From contig JAEYZH010000011.1 of assembly GCA_023430685.1 (NCBI GenBank), positions 1 through 18,718 of the forward strand: a DNA stretch of 18,718 nt, given 5' to 3'. The position numbers were made by a program, and so were the translations under genes. How positions within the stretch are numbered: position 1 is the first letter of the stretch; each line of letters opens with the position of its first letter. Positions 6,485 through 16,498 of the stretch are shown here, in pieces. The notes beneath the pieces are model-generated. The model was given only the letters and a program-made list of their open reading frames with translations. It was not told where the DNA came from and did not search any database. The DNA is from Pseudomonadota bacterium. Lineage in GTDB: Bacteria > Pseudomonadota > Gammaproteobacteria > Xanthomonadales > Rhodanobacteraceae.

Positions 6485-6925
6485 TCACACCGGCCTGACC
6501 GTGAACGTCGTGCCCTGCAGCGCGATGATCTCCACCTCGCTCCCGACCGGGAGATCGGGTCCTTCCGCGAGCCATTGGCCGTCGCCGACGCCGACCTTGC
6601 CACGACCGTTGACGATCGCTTCGACCACCAGCACGCGACGCCCGATCATGCGCTGGCCGCGCTGGTTGAGCAGCGGCTGGTCGTTGCGCTGTTCGGCCAG
6701 CGGGCGCACGAATTTCCAGTAGGCGAGGCAGGCCGCGATCGACAGCAGCGCGAACGCGAGCGCCTGGGCGAGCACGGGGAGTCCGGGCAGCACCAGCATG
6801 ACCAGTCCCATCACCGCGGCGGCGATGCCGATCCAGAGCAGGAAGTAGCCGGGCGCGATCATCTCGGCCGCGACCAGCACCAGGGCGAGCAGCCACCAGC
6901 CGTAGTTGTCGACGAGGTTGTCCAT
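6485..6925 (-). CDS. short NfeD-family membrane protein
   Basis: This 146-residue protein has hydrophobic segments at about 9-27, 30-48 and 51-69, followed by a soluble beta-rich domain (about 90-146) with GRRVLVVEAIVNGRGKVGVGDGQW and GSEVEIIALQGTTFTVRPV. This is the OB-fold NfeD domain joined to short membrane anchors (the NfeD1b/YbbK-type short form, which lacks the ClpP-like protease domain of long NfeD). Such proteins almost always pair with a stomatin-like SPFH protein and are thought to assist its membrane scaffolding, and the SPFH gene here is 51 bp upstream. Confidence 0.88.
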   Translation of the reverse strand: MDNLVDNYGWWLLALVLVAAEMIAPGYFLLWIGIAAAVMGLVMLVLPGLPVLAQALAFALLSIAACLAYWKFVRPLAEQRNDQPLLNQRGQRMIGRRVLVVEAIVNGRGKVGVGDGQWLAEGPDLPVGSEVEIIALQGTTFTVRPV

Positions 6926-6976
6926 GGACGCGATGCCTCGATGGGTCGGGTGCCGCGCGATGCGCGGCGTGGGTGG

Positions 6977-7951
6977 TCAGCGCGGCAGCGGCGGTTGCGG
7001 CTGCGCGCGCGCGGGCGGCGGCGGCCGCTGCGTGTTCTGCTCGGACAGCGCATTGCGCGCGAGTTCGGCGATGCCGGCCATCGATCCGATGATGCCGCTC
7101 GCCTCGATCGGCATCAGCAGCATCTTCTGGTTCGGCGAGTCGGCCATCGCCTTGAGCGCCTCGACGTACTTGTTGGCGACGAAGTAGTTCAACGCGTTGA
7201 TGTTGCCGTTGGCGATCGCCGCCGAGACCATGTCGGTCGCCTTCGCTTCGGCGGCCGCGAGTCGTTCGCGCGCCTCGGCCTCGCGGAACGCGGCCTCCTT
7301 CTGGCCCTCGGCGGCGAGGATCATCGACTGCTTCTCGCCCTCGGCCTTGAGGATCGCGGCCTGCCGGAATCCTTCGGCCTCGAGGATGTTCGCGCGCTTC
7401 TCGCGCTCGGCCTTCATCTGGCGCGCCATCGAATCGACGAGGTCGCGCGGTGGCTGGATGTCCTTGAGCTCGATGCGCGTGACCTTGAGGCCCCACGGGT
7501 GGGTCGCCTCGTCGACGACCTTGAGCAGCGCGGCGTTGATCTGGTCGCGCTTGCTCAGGGACTCATCGAGGTCGAGCGAGCCGAGCACGGTGCGGATGTT
7601 CGTCATCACGAGATTGATCACCGCGATCTCGAGCTGGGCCACCTCGTACGCGGCCTTGGCTGCGTCGAGCACCTGGAAGAACACGACGCCGTCGACCTTG
7701 ACGACCGCGTTGTCCTTCGTGATCACGTCCTGCGACGGCACGTCGACGACCTGCTCCATCATGTTCATGCGCCGCCCGACGTTCTGCATCACGGGAATCA
7801 GCAGGTGGAAACCCGGCGTCAGCGTATGCGTGTACTTGCCCCAGCGTTCCACCGTCCACTCGTAGCCCTGCGGCACGATGCGCACGAGCTTGTAGAGCAC
7901 GATCACCGCGACCGCGACGATGACGATCGGCAACAATCCCCCGAGTCCCAT
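6977..7951 (-). CDS. stomatin/SPFH-domain protein (QmcA/YbbK-like slipin)
   Basis: This 324-residue protein has an N-terminal membrane anchor (about 5-23), an SPFH domain (RIVPQGYEWTVERWGKYTHT through GLKVTRIELKDIQPPRDL) and a long Ala/Glu-rich coiled coil (about 165-240; KAEREKRANILEAEGFRQAA). The C-terminus is Pro/Gln-rich (PPPPARAQPQPPLPR). The strand order and the NMMEQVVDVPSQDVITKDNA segment match bacterial QmcA/stomatin proteins, membrane-scaffold oligomers sometimes linked to FtsH quality control. The ATG has a GAGGAGG site and a TATACT -10 upstream, so this SPFH-NfeD pair can be transcribed independently of the sensor kinase before it. Confidence 0.92.
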   Translation of the reverse strand: MGLGGLLPIVIVAVAVIVLYKLVRIVPQGYEWTVERWGKYTHTLTPGFHLLIPVMQNVGRRMNMMEQVVDVPSQDVITKDNAVVKVDGVVFFQVLDAAKAAYEVAQLEIAVINLVMTNIRTVLGSLDLDESLSKRDQINAALLKVVDEATHPWGLKVTRIELKDIQPPRDLVDSMARQMKAEREKRANILEAEGFRQAAILKAEGEKQSMILAAEGQKEAAFREAEARERLAAAEAKATDMVSAAIANGNINALNYFVANKYVEALKAMADSPNQKMLLMPIEASGIIGSMAGIAELARNALSEQNTQRPPPPARAQPQPPLPR

Positions 7952-7982
7952 GGCACCCTCCTCACCGTGTCTGCCGGACGCC

Positions 7983-7988
7983 AGTATA
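7983..7988 (-). promoter_or_regulatory. -10 element of the SPFH-nfeD pair
   Basis: TATACT (minus) lies 31 nt upstream of the SPFH ATG, in the 66-bp gap after the sensor-kinase stop. No consensus -35 is seen. Confidence 0.45.
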
Positions 7989-8017
7989 CGTGCAGCGCGG
8001 GGCGCGCCCGCGCGCGA

Positions 8018-9337
8018 TCATGCGTCCTGGCGCGCGACCGGCAACGCGAGCGTCACGGCGAGACCTCCGCCCGCGCGGTTGGCGAGGCTCAGCCGACCGC
8101 CGTGCGCCTCGGCGATCTCGCGCGCGAGCGCGAGGCCGAGGCCCGACCCCGAACGCTTGGTCGAATAGAACGGCAGCAGCGCGTTCGCGAGCACGGTCTC
8201 GGTCATGCCGCTGCCGCGGTCGGCGACCTCGATGCGGTGTTCGCGCGCGTTGCAGGTGACGCGCAACTCGATCGCGTCGGCCGGGCCGCCGGCTTCGTGC
8301 GCGTTCTTGAGCAGGTTGATCAGCACCTGCTCGACCTGCGCGCGGTCGAACCAGCCCGGCACCGGCGGCAGGGGTCCTGCGATGCGGAATGCATAGCTGC
8401 GCGAAAGCGACTCGAGGAAGCCCTGCCAGGGCACGTCGGCCGGGCGCGGCATCGGCAGCTTGGCGAAGCGCGCGTAGCCCTGGATGAAGCCTTCGAGATG
8501 GCGCGTGCGCTCCTCGACGGTGTCGAACACGGTCGCAAGCCGGCGCGTGTCGCCGAGGTTCGCGAACTGGCGTCCGCTGTGCGTCAGCGAACGGATCGGA
8601 CCGAGCGAGTTGTTGATCTCGTGGCTGATCACGCGGATGACCTTCTTCCAGGTCGCCACTTCCTGGCGCGCGAGCTCGCGCGTCAGCCGCTTGAGCTGGT
8701 AGAGGCGGTGCGGCCGTCCCTGCAGCTTGAACCCGCGCTGCGAGAGGTGGAAGGTCTCCTCCTCGTTCTCGAACGGCGCGTTGAACAGGCTGTCGCCGCC
8801 ATCCTCGATCGCCTTGCGCAGCGACGCGGGCGCCGCCGCGACGACGTCCGCGAAGCGGTCGCCCGCAAGCGGTCGACCCGCGTTGAGCAACTGCCGCGCC
8901 GCGAGGTTCGCGTAGACGATGTGGTCGCCCGGCTCCACCAGCACCAGCGCGGTCGGGGTGTTCTGCACCACGGTGTCGAGCAGCAGCTCGCGCTGGAACA
9001 GGTGCTGGCGCTGCTCGCGCAGCACGCGGCCAAGCTCGTTGTGCGCGGCGACGAGGTCGCCGACTTCGTCGCTGCGGCGCGAGCCGATCGAGAAGCTGAA
9101 GTCGCCGTCGCGGAATGCGACCACGCTGCCGGAAAGCGCGCGTATCAACGCGGCCACCGGGCGCGCGAGCGCCCGCGCGAACAGCATCGCGGGCAGCGCG
9201 AGGAGCAGCACGGTCGACGTCGCGCCGAGCCACGGCGACCCGGACCAGAGCGTCACGAACGCCGCGATGCCCGCGGCCACGACGATAGCGACCGCGAGCG
9301 CGGCGGCGAGTTTTCCTTCGAGGGAGGCGAGGCGCAT
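8018..9337 (-). CDS. NtrY-like membrane sensor histidine kinase
   Basis: This 439-residue kinase has two membrane segments (about 10-30 and 40-57) with almost no periplasmic loop, so it probably senses membrane or cytoplasmic signals. A HAMP-like linker (58-115), a PAS-like domain (116-215) and a dimerisation helix carrying the phosphorylated His239 in VISHEINNSLGPIRSL follow. ATP-binding motifs are NLLKNAHEAG (341-350, N box), DRGSGM (373-378, G1) and GSGLGLALAREI (397-408, G2). HEINN is typical of NtrB/NtrY kinases that control sigma-54 activators. The gene directly upstream in transcription order encodes such an activator, so they form a two-component pair. The start has no good ribosome site. 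Confidence 0.92.
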   Translation of the reverse strand: MRLASLEGKLAAALAVAIVVAAGIAAFVTLWSGSPWLGATSTVLLLALPAMLFARALARPVAALIRALSGSVVAFRDGDFSFSIGSRRSDEVGDLVAAHNELGRVLREQRQHLFQRELLLDTVVQNTPTALVLVEPGDHIVYANLAARQLLNAGRPLAGDRFADVVAAAPASLRKAIEDGGDSLFNAPFENEEETFHLSQRGFKLQGRPHRLYQLKRLTRELARQEVATWKKVIRVISHEINNSLGPIRSLTHSGRQFANLGDTRRLATVFDTVEERTRHLEGFIQGYARFAKLPMPRPADVPWQGFLESLSRSYAFRIAGPLPPVPGWFDRAQVEQVLINLLKNAHEAGGPADAIELRVTCNAREHRIEVADRGSGMTETVLANALLPFYSTKRSGSGLGLALAREIAEAHGGRLSLANRAGGGLAVTLALPVARQDA

Positions 9338-9347
9338 CGATGGAACC

Positions 9348-9381
9348 GGGATTCGGGATTCGGATCAGGAATGCGTGATCC
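9348..9381. repeat. GGGATTC heptamers and adjoining inverted repeat
   Basis: Two GGGATTC units (9348-9361) sit directly upstream of the sensor-kinase start and are followed by an inverted pair GGATCA-N8-TGATCC (9362-9381). The heptamers belong to the same family as those at 15574 and 16401. The dyad could be an operator or a chance product of the repeat. Confidence 0.4.
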
Positions 9382-9449
9382 CGCGTCGGGAGTGGACGCA
9401 GTCTAGGTCAGCACGTGCGCGCAAGCGAAGGGCCGCGGCCGACGCGCCA

Positions 9450-9531
9450 CCCGTAGGCTGGACGCGCGCAGCGCGGCCGGCATCCCTTGCGTTCGAAGCA
9501 AACCGCGCCGGCCGGCCTTTGGCCGTCCCGC

Positions 9532-9538
<7 letters not shown>
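9450..9538. repeat. inverted repeat between regulator and kinase genes
   Basis: CCCGTAGG (9450-9457) and CCTACGGG (9531-9538) form an 8-bp inverted repeat. The right arm covers the stop codon of the response regulator, and a small CGGCC-TTT-GGCCG hairpin lies inside (9513-9525). It may be a REP-like element or a weak intercistronic terminator. Confidence 0.35.
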
Positions 9539-10911
<1,373 letters not shown>

Positions 10912-10987
10912 GGCTCGTTCGTCGTCGTGGCACGGTCGCATGCGCCATGGGATGCGGCGCGGGGCGAAACGGTTGCAGCGGACTGCG

Positions 10988-12796
10988 TCATCGCGCGGCC
11001 ACCCGCGTGGCGGCGGAGGCGCGCGTCGCCGCGATCCAGGCATCGACGCGCTGTTCGAGCACGTCCAGCGGCAGCGAGCCACCGTCGAGGACGCGGTCGT
11101 GGAACGCGCGGATGTCGAAGCGCTCGCCGAGCGCGGCCTTCGCGCGCTCGCGCAGCTCGAGGATCTTCAGTTGGCCGAGCTTGTAGGTGAGCGCCTGGCC
11201 CGGCATCGCGATGTAGCGGTCGGTCTCGGCCTGCACGCTCGGCTCGTCCTCGCAGGAATGGCTGTGGAAATACTCGACCATCTGGTCGCGTGTCCAGCCC
11301 TTGTGGTGGACGCCGGTGTCCAGCACCAGCCGCACCGCGCGCAGCAGCTCGTCGCACAGCCGCCCGTAGTCGCTGTAGGGGTCCTGGTAGAAGCCGACCT
11401 CCTTGCCGAGGCGTTCGGAGTACAGCGCCCAACCTTCCGCATACGCGGTGTAGATGCCCTGCTGGCGGAACGGCGGCAGCGACGGCAGCTCCTGCGCGAT
11501 CGCGATCTGCATGTGGTGGCCCGGCACGCCCTCGTGGTACGCGGTCGATTCGACCGCGAGCAGCGAGCGCTTCGCGAAATCGCCGGTGTTGACGTAGATG
11601 CGGCCCGGGCGGGATCCATCCGGCGTCGGCTGCACGTACTGCGCACCGGACGCCTCCTTCTCGCGATACTCCTCGACCGCGTGCACTTCGACCGGCGCCT
11701 TCGGCAGCAGGCCGAACAATTGCGGGAGCTTCGGCTCCATCTGCGCGATGTACTTGCGGTACAGCTCGAGGATCTGCTCGCGCGAGCTCGCGAAATGCTT
11801 CGGATCCTTCGCGAGCGAGGCACGGAACGCGGCGAGGTCCTTCGCCCCGAGCTTGCGCGCGATCGCCTCCTGTTCGCGCTCGATACGCGCGACTTCAGAC
11901 AACCCGAGCGAGTGGATCGCCTCGGCCTGCATGGTGGTCGTCGTCATCTGCTCGATCGCGAACGCGTAGCGGCGCTTGCCATCCGGCAACGATTCGACGC
12001 CGAGCGCCGTGCGCCCGCGCGGCGCGTACTCGGTCTCGACGAATGTCGCGAGCTTGCGATAGGCCGGGCGCACGCCGTCGTCCACGAGCTTGACGATCGC
12101 ATCGCGGAGGCGCTTGCGGTCGGCCTCGGGCACGGCGTCCGGGAACGTCGCGGCGGGCTTGCCGAATGCGCTTTCCACGCCTGCGGGCTCGGCGATCGCG
12201 CGCGTCTGCGTCGCGACCTTCTCGAGCAGGAAGCGCGGCGGCATCAGGCCGTCCTCCATGCCCGCGCGCAGCAGGGCCGTGATCTGCTCGAACACGATCG
12301 GCAACGCCTTCAGGCGCGCGATGTAGTTCTCGTAGTCGCGCGTCGTGTTGAACGGGATCGCCGAGACGAACTGCGCGGCCTGCAGGTGGATGCCCGCGAA
12401 CTGGTCGAGCGGCATCTCGTAGATCTTGAGATCGAGGAAATCCAGCGTGTCCTCGAGCTGGCGCACCATCAGGTCGCGGTTGAGGCGGTCCTGCTCGGCG
12501 AAGCCGCGCGTGTCGACCGCCTTGAAACGCGCGAGGAATGCCTCGGTGTCCTTGCGCTGCTGCGCGACGTGCGCGAGCGAAAGGTCGCTCCAGCGATCGT
12601 TGTAGCGCGGGTCGCCGACCATCGTCGCGAACTCGGGCGACTCCTTGAGCTGGTGCTGCCACTGCTCGGCGAGCAATGCATCGAGTGCGGCGACGCGCGC
12701 GGCGACATCGTCGCCAGCGGCCGCGGCGATCGAACTGGCGGCAGCCAGCGCTGCGGCCAGTGCGAACGCGGCGCGGCGAGGGAGGGTCGGATTCAC
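10988..12796 (-). CDS. secreted DUF885 protein, putative metallopeptidase
   Basis: The start chosen is GTG at 12796, because AAGGAG (12804-12809) is 7 nt upstream and the product (602 residues) then begins with a clean signal peptide: PRR, a hydrophobic Ala/Leu core and a likely cleavage near residue 27. Earlier ATGs would bury this. DUF885 proteins are about 600 residues. The diagnostic HEGVPGHHMQIA (421-432) is a HExxPGHH zinc-site-like motif, followed by AYAEGWALYSERL (around 452-464) with a conserved Glu. Peptidase activity is inferred from these motifs. It lies between the export permeases and the two-component genes, so it is probably a periplasmic part of the module. There is no lipobox Cys. 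Confidence 0.9.
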   Translation of the reverse strand: MNPTLPRRAAFALAAALAAASSIAAAAGDDVAARVAALDALLAEQWQHQLKESPEFATMVGDPRYNDRWSDLSLAHVAQQRKDTEAFLARFKAVDTRGFAEQDRLNRDLMVRQLEDTLDFLDLKIYEMPLDQFAGIHLQAAQFVSAIPFNTTRDYENYIARLKALPIVFEQITALLRAGMEDGLMPPRFLLEKVATQTRAIAEPAGVESAFGKPAATFPDAVPEADRKRLRDAIVKLVDDGVRPAYRKLATFVETEYAPRGRTALGVESLPDGKRRYAFAIEQMTTTTMQAEAIHSLGLSEVARIEREQEAIARKLGAKDLAAFRASLAKDPKHFASSREQILELYRKYIAQMEPKLPQLFGLLPKAPVEVHAVEEYREKEASGAQYVQPTPDGSRPGRIYVNTGDFAKRSLLAVESTAYHEGVPGHHMQIAIAQELPSLPPFRQQGIYTAYAEGWALYSERLGKEVGFYQDPYSDYGRLCDELLRAVRLVLDTGVHHKGWTRDQMVEYFHSHSCEDEPSVQAETDRYIAMPGQALTYKLGQLKILELRERAKAALGERFDIRAFHDRVLDGGSLPLDVLEQRVDAWIAATRASAATRVAAR

Positions 12797-12803
12797 GGAT
12801 GTA

Positions 12804-12809
12804 CTCCTT
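12804..12809 (-). promoter_or_regulatory. ribosome site fixing the DUF885 GTG start
   Basis: AAGGAG lies 7 nt before GTG at 12796 and downstream of the competing ATG at 12817, which has no such site. This decides the start. Confidence 0.65.
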
Positions 12810-12920
12810 GGTGGCATGGCTGCGCATGCCCGTGCAGGGCGCGGCGGGAAACGCATTGTCGCGTGGCACGGCGCCCGGCTCCTGTGCCGGACGCCATGCA
12901 CGAAAACATCGGGTGGCGCA

Positions 12921-14132
12921 TCAGACCGAGCGCGTCGCGACCGCGGGCGGCACGCGCGACGCGCGCAAGGCCGGGCCGAGCACCGCGAGCTGGCCGAGCA
13001 GCCACAGGCTCAGGAAACCGACAGGCACGTAGTACCACGGCAGTCGCGGCGCCTGGTAGGTCTGCATGAGCCACAGGCTCAGCGCGTAGGCGAGGACGCC
13101 GCCCGCGACGAGTCCGAGCGTCGTGATGATGAAATTCTCGGTCTGAAAGTAGCGCAGGATGTCCAGGCGCGTCGCACCGAGCGCGCGGCGCGTGCCGATC
13201 TGGCGCGTGCGTTGCGCGACCCAGAAGCTCGCCATGCCGACGATGCCGAGCGCGGTCACCGCGAGCAGCGCGACGATCACCGCGCCGAGGATGATCGCCA
13301 TCGCGCGGTCGCCCGCGTACGCCTCCTGGCGCACCTGCTCCATGCTGCGCAGGCGGCCCACGATGCGGCTCGGATTGGCCTCGGAGAGCTTCTGTTCGAC
13401 CGACTTCATGACTTCGTCGCGGCGCCCCGGTTCTGCGCGCACGAGGTAACGCGAATAGTTGCCGTACGGCATGTAGGTCGGGACCAGGGTCGTGTTCTCG
13501 ATCGAATCGCTCGAGACCCATGGCTGCTGCGCGCGCTCGATGATGCCGACGATCGTGCTGGTCGGCGGATCCTGGTCCATGTACACCTGCTTGCCGAGCG
13601 CGTCGCCGTCCGGGAACAGCCGGTCCGCGAGCGCCTTCGAAACGATGATCGAAGCCGGCTTGAGCTGGTCGCCGAAGGTGGTGCTGGTGACTTCCTCCGG
13701 CTTGAAGTTGCGCCCGGCGACGAGCTTGAACCCGAACGTGTCGATCGCATGCGAATCGACGAGGTAGATCGTGGTGTCGGCCGTCGACGTGGTCTGCTGC
13801 GGCTTCAGGTTGATCCCGGTGCTCCAGCCGCCGCCGCTGAGCGGCACCGAGTTGGTCGTGGTCGCGGATGCGACGCCCGGCAGCTGGCGCAGCAGTGCGA
13901 GGTCGGCCTGCTGCACGGCCTTCGCATCGAAGCCCTGTCCGAAGCCGGAACTGCCGAGCCAGAACGTGTCGGCCTCGTTCATGCCGCTCGGCCGGTTCAT
14001 GTTGTCGAGGCGCTGGCCGATGATGAACAGCGCGTTGCAGACGATCGCGAGCGTCAGCGCGACCTGGAGTCCGATCAGGACCATCGAGACCTTGCTGCGC
14101 ATCAGCGCGGAGAGGATCGGGCGGATTTCCAT
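12921..14132 (-). CDS. FtsX/MacB-type ABC permease (second of pair)
   Basis: The start is the ATG at 14132 (MEIRPILSAL); the in-frame upstream extension is Pro/Ser-rich, translated from the GA-rich intergenic repeat. The 403-residue protein has a first membrane segment (about 17-39), a large periplasmic domain (40-278, MacB_PCD-like) and three more segments at about 279-305, 335-357 and 367-390. RQIGTRRALGATR (310-322) is the conserved cytoplasmic motif of FtsX/MacB permeases. With the 434-residue permease upstream it likely forms a heterodimeric mechanotransmission ABC unit powered by the ATPase at 15649. No strong ribosome site is seen at the start. Confidence 0.9.
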   Translation of the reverse strand: MEIRPILSALMRSKVSMVLIGLQVALTLAIVCNALFIIGQRLDNMNRPSGMNEADTFWLGSSGFGQGFDAKAVQQADLALLRQLPGVASATTTNSVPLSGGGWSTGINLKPQQTTSTADTTIYLVDSHAIDTFGFKLVAGRNFKPEEVTSTTFGDQLKPASIIVSKALADRLFPDGDALGKQVYMDQDPPTSTIVGIIERAQQPWVSSDSIENTTLVPTYMPYGNYSRYLVRAEPGRRDEVMKSVEQKLSEANPSRIVGRLRSMEQVRQEAYAGDRAMAIILGAVIVALLAVTALGIVGMASFWVAQRTRQIGTRRALGATRLDILRYFQTENFIITTLGLVAGGVLAYALSLWLMQTYQAPRLPWYYVPVGFLSLWLLGQLAVLGPALRASRVPPAVATRSV

Positions 14133-14170
14133 GGCGTGTGTGTCCGGGAAGGGGATAGGGGCTGAGGGGA

Positions 14171-14265
14171 TGGAGCGAGGGGCGAGGGGTGAGTCGTGAG
14201 AGGCAGGGGCCAAGGCCGCAAGAATGCTTCGTGCTTCTCTCGCCCCTCGCCTCTCGCCCCTCCAC
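14171..14265. repeat. GA-rich inverted repeat between the two permease genes
   Basis: The left arm has GAGCGAGGGGCGAGGGGTGAG (14173-14193); the right arm (14240-14265) has its approximate complement built from CGCCCCTCGCCTCTCGCCCCTC. The arms would form an imperfect long hairpin in the mRNA across the 133-bp gap between the two permease genes. It is composed of short GAGGGGC-type units, a second kind of microsatellite in this operon. Confidence 0.5.
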
Positions 14266-15570
14266 TCACATCTTCAACTGCGCCGCCGGCTGCACCCTGC
14301 AGGCGCGCCAGGTCGGGTAGAGACCGGCGAGCAGCGCGGCGGCGACGGCGAGTGCGATCGTGGTCGCGACCATCGTCCAGTCGAGGTGCGCGACCGTCTG
14401 GTATTCCTCGTACAGCGCGCGCACGGCGACGAGGCCGAGGCCGGTCAGCGCAAGGCCGAGCAAGCCGCCGCTGAGGCCGACCACGCCCGACTCGACGAGG
14501 AACTGCGTGAACACGTCACGGCGGCTCGCGCCGAGCGCCCGGCGCAGGCCGATCTCGCCGGACTTGCGCGTGAACTTCGCGAGCAGCAGGCCGATCGTGT
14601 TGACGAGGCAGACGACGAGGAACGCGAAGCCGAGGCCGGTCTGCACTTCGACGTCGCGCGACACCACCTGCTGGTCCTCCATCCACTGGTTGACGTCGAG
14701 CAGGCGGTTGTTGAGCGGGCGCGGGAAGCGGCCGAGCTTTTTCTGCTCGTTGACGTAGGAGTCGAGGAAGGACTTGTACTCGGCGAGCCGCGCGGGCGAG
14801 TCGAGTTCGACCCACATCTGCATCCACACGCAATCGGATGCGAGGTACGCGTCCCAACCGTCGCCAGGCGAGCGCCAGCAGCTGTTGTTGCCGCTCGAGC
14901 GCTGCTTGAGGTCGAGTGCGGTCGTGAACGGCATGAAGAACTCGTCGGGGTCGGCGAACGCGCCATTGGTGAGGTCGTAGTAGCGCGAGCGCAGGTTCCA
15001 CTCATCGAGCACGCCGACGATCGTGTAGTCGGTGCCATCCATGCGCACGCTGCGGCCGGTGCTGTCCTGGCCGCCGAACAGCTTCTCGTTGATGTCCTTG
15101 CCGAGCACGACCACACGCGCATGGCTTTCGTCCTGGTCCCGGTTCCACGGGCCGCCGTACTTGAAGCGCGGCTCGAACATCGCGAAGAAGTCCGAGTAGG
15201 CCACGCGACCGAGCGACTGGAACGGCTTGAGTTCCTTGTTCTCGGGCTGGATCGGCAGTGACAGCTTGAACATCGCCGACTGGCGGTCGGCCTTGCCGGC
15301 CTCCATCAGCGCCACCGCATCGCGGTAGGTCACCTGGTCCGGCGGGCGCCCGTCGTCGTAGTACGGCTGGTCGGCGCTCCAGTTGTCGAGCTGCACGTAA
15401 TGCAGCTTTTCGCTCTTCCACGGGATCGGATCGCTGCCCATCAGGTGCAGCACGGTCAGCGTCGTCATGCTCGCGGCGATGCCGAGCGCGATGCCGACCA
15501 CCATCAGCGCGGTCAGCACCGGGTTGCGCTTGAGGCTGCGCAGGCCGAGCTGGAGGTAGTAGGCCAGCAT
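14266..15570 (-). CDS. FtsX/MacB-type ABC permease (first of pair)
   Basis: The start is the ATG at 15570 (MLAYYLQLGLRSLKRNP, a typical FtsX-family opening). Fifteen further upstream codons come from the GGGATTC repeat (SRIPNPG) and are not believed. The 434-residue protein has a first membrane segment at about 18-40 and a periplasmic domain (41-310), which includes two Cys residues (SSGNNSCW and ASDCVW) that could form a disulfide. Three C-terminal segments follow at about 313-333, 355-384 and 400-418. GEIGLRRALGASRRD (338-352) is the family motif. It differs clearly from the other permease in the periplasmic domain, so this is not a recent duplication. Confidence 0.9.
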   Translation of the reverse strand: MLAYYLQLGLRSLKRNPVLTALMVVGIALGIAASMTTLTVLHLMGSDPIPWKSEKLHYVQLDNWSADQPYYDDGRPPDQVTYRDAVALMEAGKADRQSAMFKLSLPIQPENKELKPFQSLGRVAYSDFFAMFEPRFKYGGPWNRDQDESHARVVVLGKDINEKLFGGQDSTGRSVRMDGTDYTIVGVLDEWNLRSRYYDLTNGAFADPDEFFMPFTTALDLKQRSSGNNSCWRSPGDGWDAYLASDCVWMQMWVELDSPARLAEYKSFLDSYVNEQKKLGRFPRPLNNRLLDVNQWMEDQQVVSRDVEVQTGLGFAFLVVCLVNTIGLLLAKFTRKSGEIGLRRALGASRRDVFTQFLVESGVVGLSGGLLGLALTGLGLVAVRALYEEYQTVAHLDWTMVATTIALAVAAALLAGLYPTWRACRVQPAAQLKM

Positions 15571-15573
15571 GCC

Positions 15574-15601
15574 GGGGTTCGGGATTCGGGATTGGGGATT
15601 G
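15574..15601. repeat. four GGGRTTS heptamers upstream of the first permease
   Basis: GGGGTTC, GGGATTC, GGGATTG and GGGATTG lie head to tail directly next to the ATG at 15570. They occupy the place where a ribosome site would be, so copy number could affect translation. Confidence 0.6.
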
Positions 15602-15648
15602 GGCGAGGCGGACATGTCAGTGCACCTTGGGTCGGAGGCGATCGGTCG

Positions 15649-16383
<735 letters not shown>

Positions 16384-16400
16384 GGGCTTCGCCTCGCTTG

Positions 16401-16435
16401 GTGATTCGTGATTCGTGATTCGTGATTCGTGATTC
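16401..16435. repeat. GTGATTC x5 tandem heptamer array
   Basis: Five perfect head-to-tail GTGATTC units (16401-16435) lie in the 115-bp gap between adaptor and ATPase genes. They are identical, as expected for a recently expanded slipped-strand repeat. Confidence 0.85.
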
Positions 16436-16473
16436 GTGTTCGGCGATGTGCTCGAGGTGGATGCGGCTTTTCC

Positions 16474-16494
16474 GAATCACCAATCACGAATCAC
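16474..16494. repeat. inverted heptamers (GAATCAC, CAATCAC, GAATCAC)
   Basis: Three heptamers in the opposite orientation to the 16401 array end 4 nt from the adaptor stop codon. AATCACGAATCAC (16482-16494) can pair perfectly with part of the array, so the intercistronic mRNA can form a long hairpin with several registers. Confidence 0.75.
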
Positions 16495-16498
16495 CGCT

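Noticed and set aside
6173..9406. 1077-codon plus-strand open frame
   Set aside because: It is antisense to gcvT, nfeD, the SPFH gene and the kinase, all with clear family motifs. The product is Arg/Asp/His-rich without domains, a usual artefact of high-GC third positions.
16401..16494. CRISPR array
   Set aside because: Units are 7 nt, directly adjacent and without spacers; this is a microsatellite.
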